Positions 13,600-18,885 of a DNA stretch of 18,885 bases are shown piece after piece. A model generated the notes under the pieces. The model searched no databases, was not told the DNA's origin, and saw only the letters and a list, made by a program, of their open reading frames with translations. The number at the start of each line of letters is the position of its first letter. The first letter of the stretch is position 1. This stretch comes from Planctomycetota bacterium (GTDB lineage Bacteria; Planctomycetota; UBA11346): assembly GCA_947470885.1 (NCBI GenBank), contig CANIXE010000010.1, positions 1 through 18,885 of the forward strand, read 5' to 3'. Made by a program: the position numbers and the translations under genes.

Positions 13600-14559
13600 A
13601 TGCGTTACCTCATCACCGGCGGGGCCGGATTCATTGGCAGCCACCTCGCCGAAGCCCTGATCGCCCGGGGCGACCAGGTGCGTATCCTGGACGATTTCAG
13701 CACCGGCAGTCGGGCCAATCTGGCGGGACTGGGGGACCATCCGGGATTGACGGTGGTCACCGGCTCGGTGGTGGACGCAGCCCTGGCGGAACGGGCCATG
13801 GCCGACGTGGACCACGTGGTCCACCTCGCCGCCGCGGTGGGGGTGCGCAAGATCATGCAGGAGCGGGTGGCGGGGATCCGCACCAATCTGGTGGGGTCCG
13901 AGACCATCCTCGCCGCTGCGGCGGAGCGCCGTCTGCCGCTGTTTTTTGCCTCCACCAGTGAGGTCTACGGCAAGAGCACCCGGCCGGCCTTCGCCGAAGA
14001 TGACGACAGTGTAATTGGCAGCAGCAGTCTCCATCGCTGGTCCTACGCCTGCGCCAAGCTGATGGACGAATTCCTTGCCCTGGCCTGGTTCCATGAACAG
14101 CAATTGCCGGTGACCATCGCCCGGTTCTTCAATGTCACCGGGCCCCGCCAGTCCCCGGACTACGGCATGGTCCTGCCCCGGTTCTGCCGGGCGGCCCTGG
14201 CCGGTACGCCCCTGGAGGTCCATGGCTCGGGCCGGCAGAGCCGCTGTTTCCTCCACGTTGCCGACGCGGTGGCGGCGATCCTCGCCTTGCTGGACACCCC
14301 GGCGGCGGTGGGCCAGGTGGTGAACATCGGTTCCGACGAAGAAGTCACCATCGGCGACCTGGCGGGAAAAGTAGTGGCGGCGGCGGGCTCAACCTCGCTG
14401 ATCCAGCCCATTCCCTACGCCACGGCCTTCCCCGAGGGTGGCTTCGAGGACATGCAGCGCCGCCTGCCGGATACCCGCAAGTTGGAGCGCCTGACCGGCT
14501 GGAAGCGCCAGCACGACCTGGCGCGGACCATCCGAGACAGTCTGACCTGGAGTCGGTAA
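13600..14559 (+). CDS. NAD-dependent epimerase/dehydratase (extended SDR)
   Basis: The 319-residue enzyme is an extended short-chain dehydrogenase/reductase acting on nucleotide sugars. The nucleotide-binding GGAGFIG is at residues 7-13, with Asp31 and Asp32 placed to bind the NAD ribose. STSEVYG provides the catalytic Ser/Thr and Y149-x3-K153 in YACAK the Tyr/Lys pair. RFFNVTGPRQ and the C-terminal CFLHVADAV and VNIGSDEEVTIGDLA are substrate-domain signatures. This set resembles UDP-glucuronate decarboxylase or UDP-glucose 4-epimerase; the exact sugar is not decided. It probably supplies a sugar for envelope glycans. It is divergent from the L12-like gene (142 bp between starts), and the small membrane protein gene begins on the base after its TAA. 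Confidence 0.9.
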   Translation: MRYLITGGAGFIGSHLAEALIARGDQVRILDDFSTGSRANLAGLGDHPGLTVVTGSVVDAALAERAMADVDHVVHLAAAVGVRKIMQERVAGIRTNLVGSETILAAAAERRLPLFFASTSEVYGKSTRPAFAEDDDSVIGSSSLHRWSYACAKLMDEFLALAWFHEQQLPVTIARFFNVTGPRQSPDYGMVLPRFCRAALAGTPLEVHGSGRQSRCFLHVADAVAAILALLDTPAAVGQVVNIGSDEEVTIGDLAGKVVAAAGSTSLIQPIPYATAFPEGGFEDMQRRLPDTRKLERLTGWKRQHDLARTIRDSLTWSR

Positions 14560-14928
14560 ATGGCCAAGGGGGGCAAAAGCAAAGGAGGCTGGACCCCCGC
14601 CTGGCTGCGCCACAAGGCCCTGGTGGGGGCCGAGGCGGCATTGCTCACCGCGTTGTTGATGGAGCTGGCCCAGCGGGAGGTCCAGGGCAGCGGCCTGCCC
14701 AATTGGGGCAAGGTCCTGTGGCTGATGGGGGTGAACCTGGGTCTGCTGGGCGGTTTGGTGCTGTTCACCACCGCCGCCGTGGGCCGGGTGGTGGATCACC
14801 TGCTGGCGATGGTCCAGGAATTGCCGATCCCCCTGCCCATCCTGGTCCTGCATCTGCTGGCGTTTTCCGGGCTTGGTCTGCTATACGCCTGGGTCTTTGG
14901 CCTGTTCCCCCTGTTCCCCCGGCATTGA
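14560..14928 (+). CDS. Small membrane protein of unknown function
   Basis: This 122-residue protein has a basic, glycine-rich start (MAKGGKSKGG) and about three membrane helices: near 19-37, 49-75 (KVLWLMGVNLGLLGGLVLF) and 91-118 (PILVLHLLAFSGLGLLYAWV). I do not recognise the family. The ATG follows the epimerase TAA with no gap, so the two are surely cotranscribed. A role next to sugar-nucleotide or envelope metabolism is only suggested by position. The 77-bp gap downstream carries the fmt ribosome binding site and no other feature I can name. Confidence 0.7.
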   Translation: MAKGGKSKGGWTPAWLRHKALVGAEAALLTALLMELAQREVQGSGLPNWGKVLWLMGVNLGLLGGLVLFTTAAVGRVVDHLLAMVQELPIPLPILVLHLLAFSGLGLLYAWVFGLFPLFPRH

Positions 14929-14994
14929 CGCCGGGAGGTCGCAGCGTTCAGGTGACGACCGGACGACCGGACAAATCGATAGAGCAATAAGCCC

Positions 14995-14999
14995 AGGGA
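14995..14999 (+). promoter_or_regulatory. Ribosome binding site for the fmt GTG start
   Basis: AGGGA lies 6 nt before the GTG at 15006 and supports this non-ATG start, which begins the family motif GTPDIAVPAL at the expected distance. Confidence 0.6.
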
Positions 15000-15005
15000 A
15001 TCCCA

Positions 15006-15902
15006 GTGAATACGATTTTTTGCGGCACCCCCGACATCGCCGTCCCCGCCCTGCGCCTGCTGGCGGCTCGGACCACGGTGACCTGCGTCATCACCCAGCC
15101 CGACCGCCCGGCGGGCCGGGGCAACAAGCTGACTCCGCCAGCGATGAAGCAGGCGGCCCAGGCCCTGGGCTTGCCGGTGTGGCAGCCGGAAACCCTCAAG
15201 GGCCAGGCCGGGGATCCCCGTTTCGCCGGTTTGGATTTGGCGGTGGTCATGGCCTATGGCGAGATCCTTCGCCGGGATGTTCTCGACCGGCCGGCCCAGG
15301 GGTGCATCAACCTTCATGCGTCGTTGCTGCCGAAATACCGGGGGGCCAGCCCTCTTCAGGCGGCGATTCGCGCCGGTGACACCACCACGGGGGTGACGGT
15401 GATGCGGATGGTGAGGGGTCTGGATGCCGGGGCGATGTACTTGGCCGAGGAAGTCCCCATCGGCCCCCGGACGACTCTGGGGGAGCTCCACGACGCCATG
15501 GCCCAGGCTGCGGCAGCGGCCTTGGGACGATTCCTGGATGCTCCGAAGTTGGTCCCGGTGGAGCAGGATCCCGCCCTGGTGAGCCATTGCCGCAAACTGA
15601 CCAGCGAGGACGGTCGCCTGGATTTCACGGTGGATGCCGTGGACCTGGACCGCTGGGTCCGGGCCTATACCCCGGCCCCGGGTTGCTGGGTGCCCCTGGG
15701 GTCCGAGCGCTTGAAGATCCTGTCAGTGGAACCGTTGCTGGACTCAGATCTGGCCGTCGGCGTGGTTCACCAAACAAACGACCGCATCCGGGTGGGATGC
15801 GGTCGTGGCTCAGTGCTGGTCACCCGCTTGCAGGCCCCCGGGGGCAAGGCCCTGGCGGCGGCGGATTTCAGCCGGGGGCACCGGCTGCCCGAGCGGTTTT
15901 AA
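15006..15902 (+). CDS. fmt: Methionyl-tRNA formyltransferase
   Basis: The 298-residue enzyme formylates initiator Met-tRNA using 10-formyltetrahydrofolate. The N-terminal formyltransferase domain starts FCGTPDIAVPAL and contains TQPDRPAGRGNKLTPP (30-45). The catalytic trio is Asn102, His104 and Asp140 (INLHASLLPKYRG and GLDAGAM), offset by 4 from E. coli Asn106, His108 and Asp144. The C-terminal OB-like tRNA-binding domain covers the last 90 residues or so (RAYTPAPGCWVPLG onward). Start is GTG. A perfect 12-bp inverted repeat at 15778-15806 lies within its coding region and looks like an antisense terminator for the facing helicase gene. Its stop codon marks the beginning of repeat copy B. 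Confidence 0.95.
   Translation: MNTIFCGTPDIAVPALRLLAARTTVTCVITQPDRPAGRGNKLTPPAMKQAAQALGLPVWQPETLKGQAGDPRFAGLDLAVVMAYGEILRRDVLDRPAQGCINLHASLLPKYRGASPLQAAIRAGDTTTGVTVMRMVRGLDAGAMYLAEEVPIGPRTTLGELHDAMAQAAAAALGRFLDAPKLVPVEQDPALVSHCRKLTSEDGRLDFTVDAVDLDRWVRAYTPAPGCWVPLGSERLKILSVEPLLDSDLAVGVVHQTNDRIRVGCGRGSVLVTRLQAPGGKALAAADFSRGHRLPERF
15769..15806 (-). terminator. Intrinsic terminator-like hairpin for the helicase transcript, inside fmt
   Basis: On the minus strand, ACGACCGCATCC and GGATGCGGTCGT form a perfect 12-bp stem with a 5-nt loop, followed at once by TTGTTTGG. This is the form of a Rho-independent terminator reading in the direction of the helicase gene, whose stop is about 226 bp upstream of it. 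On the plus strand no T-tract follows. It is encoded within the fmt coding sequence. Confidence 0.6.
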
Positions 15903-16029
15903 CCTCATTCCCGCAGATGAACTGGCTTTTTTGCAGTTTTTCCGCTGTATTATTCTTTGCCTTGACGGCTTTTATACAAAAATAGTGCGTCTGGAAACGC
16001 AAGTGGTGCGCTCCAATTGCGTTTTCCAG
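15901..16029 (+). repeat. Interspersed 3'-flanking hairpin repeat, copy B
   Basis: This 129-bp copy matches 5430-5562. It starts on the fmt stop codon and ends 2 bp before the stop of the convergent helicase gene, so it fills the whole intergenic gap. The hairpin arms are 15991-16001 and 16018-16029, with a 16-nt loop at 16002-16017. The only change in the last 45 bp is A for C at 16002. The upstream half is T- and A-rich compared with the flanking genes. Confidence 0.85.
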
Positions 16030-16031
16030 AT

Positions 16032-17378
16032 TTAGCGAGCGCCGCCGTTGCCTGAGCCGCCGCCCCGGTCGGAGCGCTTGTGGAAGCCATGGCGCGGTGC
16101 GCCGCGGTTCGTGCCGCCGAAGGCCGGACGGCCGCCGGCGGGCCGGCCCTGGGGGGCGCCCCGGCCGCGATGGGCGAAGGCCGGGCGATCCGGTTCCACC
16201 GGCGCCGCCAGCACCGGCAGATTGGTCGGCACGTTGAGCACCGGCACGTTCTTGCGGATCATCCGCTCGATGTCCTTCAGGTAGGCCCGTTCCTCGCCGG
16301 CGACGAAGCTCACCGCCGAACCCGCGGCCCCGGCCCGGCCGGTCCGCCCGATCCGGTGGACGTAGGTCTCGGGCTCGTTGGGCACCTCGAAGTTGACCAC
16401 ATGGGTGACCGCGTCGATATCCAGGCCCCGGGCGGCGATGTCGCTGGCCACCAACACCCGGATTTTGCCGGAGCGGAAGTCCTCGATGGCCTTTACCCGG
16501 GCGTTCTGGCTCTTGTTGCCGTGGATTGCCGCGGCCTGGATGTCATCGCGCAGGAGGTTCTTCACCACCCGGTCGGCGCCGTGCTTGGTCCGGGTGAACA
16601 CCAGGACCTTATTCCAGGCGGGATCCGCCAGGAGGTGGTGCAGCAGGGGTTGCTTGGCGTTCACCGACAGGTGGTAGACGGCCTGGTCGATCCGATCGAC
16701 GGTGCTGCTCACCGGGGTCACCGACACCGTTTCCGGCTGGTGCAGCAGGCCACCGGCCAAGGCCCGGATTTCGCCGGGCATGGTGGCGCTGAAAAACAGC
16801 GTCTGGCGCAGGCGGGGGATCTGGGCGACGATCTTCTTGATGTCGTGGATAAAGCCCATGTCGAGCATCCGGTCGGCCTCATCGAGGACGAACACCTGGA
16901 GCGCGGACAGGTCCACGAAACCCTGGTTGAACAGGTCCAGTAGGCGACCCGGGCAGGCCACGAGCACGTCGACACCCCGGCGCAGGGCATCTTCCTGGGG
17001 GCGCTGGCCGACGCCGCCAAAGATCACCGCCACGGAGAAGCTGGTGTGCTTGCCGTAGGTCTTGAACGATTCGGCAACCTGGAGGGCGAGTTCCCGGGTC
17101 GGGGTCAGGACCAGGCAGCGGGTGGGCTTGGCCCGGGCCAGGGCCGGCCGGGGATTGTTGACCCGGGGGGGCGGCAGACGGAGCAGGCGATCCAGGATGG
17201 GCAGGGCGAACGCAGCCGTTTTTCCAGTACCGGTCTGGGCAATGCCCAGCAGATCTTTTCCAGCCAGGACGTGGGGAATCGCACCCGCCTGGATGGGGGT
17301 GGGGTTCACATAGCCGGTCTCTTGGACGGCTTTCAACAGGTTCGGGGCCAGCCCGAGATCAACGAATGACAATGACAT
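16032..17378 (-). CDS. DEAD-box ATP-dependent RNA helicase, RhlE type
   Basis: The 448-residue helicase has all core motifs: Q motif PTPIQ (26-30), Walker A AQTGTGKT (47-54), PTRELA (93-98), DEAD (166-169), SAT, ARGLDI and HRIGRTGR. Motif Ib reads CPGR (142-145) where TPGR is usual. The C-terminal tail is basic and Gly/Arg-rich (FAHRGRGAPQGRPAGGRPAF and on), as in RhlE-like helicases that act on rRNA or in mRNA decay. Start is taken at 17378 (MSLSFVDLGL), the normal beginning of the family. The frame stays open about 300 bp further, but that would run through the divergent promoter and into the next gene. No clear Shine-Dalgarno sequence is visible. It converges on fmt. Confidence 0.93.
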   Translation of the reverse strand: MSLSFVDLGLAPNLLKAVQETGYVNPTPIQAGAIPHVLAGKDLLGIAQTGTGKTAAFALPILDRLLRLPPPRVNNPRPALARAKPTRCLVLTPTRELALQVAESFKTYGKHTSFSVAVIFGGVGQRPQEDALRRGVDVLVACPGRLLDLFNQGFVDLSALQVFVLDEADRMLDMGFIHDIKKIVAQIPRLRQTLFFSATMPGEIRALAGGLLHQPETVSVTPVSSTVDRIDQAVYHLSVNAKQPLLHHLLADPAWNKVLVFTRTKHGADRVVKNLLRDDIQAAAIHGNKSQNARVKAIEDFRSGKIRVLVASDIAARGLDIDAVTHVVNFEVPNEPETYVHRIGRTGRAGAAGSAVSFVAGEERAYLKDIERMIRKNVPVLNVPTNLPVLAAPVEPDRPAFAHRGRGAPQGRPAGGRPAFGGTNRGAPRHGFHKRSDRGGGSGNGGAR

Positions 17379-17460
17379 GGGGGCGGGATGGTCTGGATTG
17401 GGGGACCGGTTACAAGGCCGGGGAGTGACGGACCTGGGGGTCCGGTAGGTGGCTCCCGCC

Positions 17461-17488
17461 TTGACCCCCAGGGTCATCCCTCTAGTCT
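17461..17488 (+). promoter_or_regulatory. Candidate promoter with overlapping palindromic operator
   Basis: TTGACC (17461-17466) is followed after 16 bp by TAGTCT (17483-17488), a weak -35/-10 pair placed about 30 bp before the ATG at 17518. A perfect inverted repeat TGACCC-N3-GGGTCA (17462-17476) overlaps the -35 and spacer, where a dimeric regulator could bind. A second inverted repeat, CGGACC-N4-GGTCCG, lies at 17429-17444. Confidence 0.4.
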
Positions 17489-17508
17489 GCCAACCCATTT
17501 TCCGCTCC

Positions 17509-17512
17509 GAGG
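17509..17512 (+). promoter_or_regulatory. Ribosome binding site deciding the TPR/alpha-CTD start
   Basis: GAGG lies 5 nt before the ATG at 17518 and supports it over the in-frame ATG at 17449, which would sit before the candidate promoter. Confidence 0.5.
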
Positions 17513-17517
17513 TTTTC

Positions 17518-18801
17518 ATGCCCACCGTCACCCTTCCCCGCAGCGCCCAGGTCCTTGTCGGCGCCGAGCGTCCGACTCTGGCCCAGGTCCGCCTCCTCCG
17601 GCGTACCGCGGTGCAGGATGTCGAGGAACGGGCCAAGCTGATCGCCCTGCTCCAGGACGGCCTGGCCGGGGTGAAGGACAAGGTTCGCCTGGGCGTGTTG
17701 GCCTACGCGGTCAGCCGCTTCGCTGACGCGGAAGAGCACCTGGATGCCAAGGACGCCTATGGCCAGGCCATCCTCGGCCTGATCAATGTCGAGCTGGAAG
17801 ACTTCGCCGAGGCCCGGACCCTGTTCCTGGCCGCCGCCAAGACCCTCCCCGAAGTCAAAGCTGAAATCGTCCGCGCTCTTCTGGCTGCCGGTGAAATCGA
17901 TGATGCGGAAAAGGCCCTGGCCGGGGTCGCCGATGTCGCTGACAAGGAGTTCCTCCACGGCCGCATCCTGGAAGTGAAGGGCAACGTCGAGGGCGCCATC
18001 AAGGCCTACGAAGCTTCCCTCGAGGCCAAGGCCGACCACGTGGAAGCCGCTTTCCACATCGGTGTCCTTCTCGATCGGATCGGTGACGACGATCTCGCCG
18101 CCGAGCACTATCTGGTCTGCGCCGACGCCAGCCCGGCTTACCTGCCTGGCGTGGTCAACCTGGGCACCCTGTACGATGAACGTGGTGAAGCCAATGCCGC
18201 GGTGGACTGCTTCCGCCAGGCCCTGGCCTACAACCCCACCGACCGCCGGGTTCTGGGCATGCTGCGGGACGCCAAGGCCAGCCGGCAGATGTACTACGAC
18301 GAAAAGGAAGAGCGCGAGCGGGAGAAGATGGAGAAGATCATGCGCACCAGCGTCAATGACTTCGAGCTGTCCGTCCGCAGCCGCAATTGCCTGGCGAAGA
18401 TGAGCATCTTCACCCTCGGCGACCTCCTTCGGATAACCGAAGCCGAAATGCTGGCCTACAAGAACTTCGGCGAGACCTCGCTGAAGGAAGTGAAGGAGAT
18501 GTTGGCTATCCGCAATCTCCGCCTGGGCATGTACCGCGAGGGCGAGGAACGCAGCCTGAGCCGTGCTGATCAGAAGGTCCTGTCCGAGAACATCGAGCGC
18601 CTGGAGCTGTCCCCGTCCTCGGCCTCGGTCCTGGAAAACCTGGGCGTCGCCCGGATCGGCGACCTGGTCCAGTACACCGACCTGGACCTCTACAAGGCTC
18701 CGGGCAGCGGCCAGAGCCCCATCCAGGAACTGTCCACCGCCCTGGGCGCCTACGGCGTGGCCCTGCGCAAGCCCGAGATCCGCGGCAGCTCGTCGAAGTA
18801 A
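17518..18801 (+). CDS. TPR protein with tandem RNA polymerase alpha C-terminal-like domains
   Basis: The 427-residue protein has TPR-like helical repeats over about residues 60-255 (for example GNVEGAIKAYEASLEAKADH and YLPGVVNLGTLYDERGEANA). A charged helix (about 260-278, EEREREKMEKIM) comes next, then an alpha-CTD-like domain at about 279-340. The latter has the hallmarks of RNA polymerase alpha: FELSVRSRNCL, TLGDLLRITEAEML and YKNFGETSLKEVKEML. A second, weaker copy follows at about 357-418 (IERLELSPSSASVLENLGVA and RIGDLVQYTDLDLY). In RpoA this domain binds UP-element DNA and activators. It has no polymerase assembly domain, so it is not RpoA itself. I recall this architecture in Planctomycetota. 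It is likely cytoplasmic and possibly transcription-associated. It is divergent from the helicase. Confidence 0.8.
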   Translation: MPTVTLPRSAQVLVGAERPTLAQVRLLRRTAVQDVEERAKLIALLQDGLAGVKDKVRLGVLAYAVSRFADAEEHLDAKDAYGQAILGLINVELEDFAEARTLFLAAAKTLPEVKAEIVRALLAAGEIDDAEKALAGVADVADKEFLHGRILEVKGNVEGAIKAYEASLEAKADHVEAAFHIGVLLDRIGDDDLAAEHYLVCADASPAYLPGVVNLGTLYDERGEANAAVDCFRQALAYNPTDRRVLGMLRDAKASRQMYYDEKEEREREKMEKIMRTSVNDFELSVRSRNCLAKMSIFTLGDLLRITEAEMLAYKNFGETSLKEVKEMLAIRNLRLGMYREGEERSLSRADQKVLSENIERLELSPSSASVLENLGVARIGDLVQYTDLDLYKAPGSGQSPIQELSTALGAYGVALRKPEIRGSSSK

Positions 18802-18809
18802 GCGGGGAG

Positions 18810-18843
18810 GCCGGGTGCCGGGAGCGCCGGCGGCCACCCCGGC
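18810..18843 (+). terminator. Possible terminator hairpin after the TPR/alpha-CTD gene
   Basis: GCCGGGTGCC at 18810 can pair with GGCCACCCCGGC ending at 18843 with a bulge, giving a GC-rich imperfect hairpin just after the stop. A proper T-tract is missing; AT-rich sequence appears only from about 18856. A small inverted repeat GCGTT / AACGC (18853-18871) follows. Confidence 0.3.
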
Positions 18844-18885
18844 ATCGGTTAGGCGTTGTAATAAATAACGCGTGAGCCGGAACGA

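Noticed and set aside
14954..14969. GACGACCG repeated twice before fmt
   Set aside because: Two copies of an 8-mer in GC-rich DNA are too few to mean anything.
15805..16035. Small plus-strand reading frame running through repeat copy B
   Set aside because: It overlaps fmt out of frame, has no ribosome binding site, and the equivalent frame is not kept in copy A.
17449..17517. Upstream ATG for the TPR/alpha-CTD gene
   Set aside because: It lies before the candidate promoter, and the GAGG at 17509 favours the ATG at 17518.
17379..17681. N-terminal extension of the DEAD-box helicase
   Set aside because: It is Arg/Thr-rich, would run antisense into the start of the divergent TPR gene, and RhlE-like proteins normally begin at the MSLSFVDLG start.

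Overview
The window is a GC-rich bacterial chromosomal segment with densely packed genes. The best lineage indicator is the last gene, which fuses TPR repeats to two RNA polymerase alpha C-terminal-like domains, an architecture I associate with Planctomycetota. The remnant of an MFS transporter ending in a GGxKGY motif fits the same PVC-type background. The assignment is from memory of families, not from a search, and is tentative. No phage, plasmid, CRISPR or rRNA genes are visible.

Layout. (1) 1-1559, minus strand: larE and larB overlap by ATGA and make the precursor of the nickel-pincer nucleotide cofactor; larC is not in the window. An octamer tandem repeat lies just past the larB stop at the left edge. 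(2) 1808-5430, plus strand: a secreted EF-hand protein, then a tight run of a DMT/EamA transporter, SufE, an alpha/beta-hydrolase esterase and an AEC-family carrier. (3) 5430-5562: the first copy of a roughly 130-bp repeat with a conserved hairpin, starting on the stop codon of the AEC gene. (4) 5614-8003, plus: a secreted protein of unknown family followed by a methyl-accepting chemotaxis protein. (5) 8000-8538, minus: a collapsed MFS transporter gene disrupted by a non-coding inverted-repeat element flanked by 8-bp direct repeats. (6) 13457-8737, minus: an operon of four genes, namely a protein with two ribosomal L7/L12 C-terminal-like domains, an RlmN/Cfr-family radical SAM methyltransferase, an AsmA-like membrane-anchored protein and a monothiol bacilliredoxin (YtxJ/BrxC). 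(7) 13600-15902, plus: a sugar-nucleotide epimerase, a small membrane protein and fmt. (8) 15901-16029: the second copy of the repeat, filling the gap between fmt and the convergent helicase gene. (9) 17378-16032, minus: an RhlE-type DEAD-box helicase. (10) 17518-18801, plus: the TPR/alpha-CTD protein, divergent from the helicase.

Most genes are ordinary metabolism, translation (fmt, RlmN-like, helicase) and transport. The observations most worth a second look are the two-copy 3'-flanking hairpin repeat, the insertion whose removal restores an open reading frame, an intrinsic-terminator-like hairpin for the helicase placed antisense inside fmt, and two proteins that carry paired copies of interaction domains borrowed from the ribosome (L7/L12 C-terminal domain) and from RNA polymerase (alpha C-terminal domain). 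Nothing seen amounts to a clear defence or mobile-gene system.
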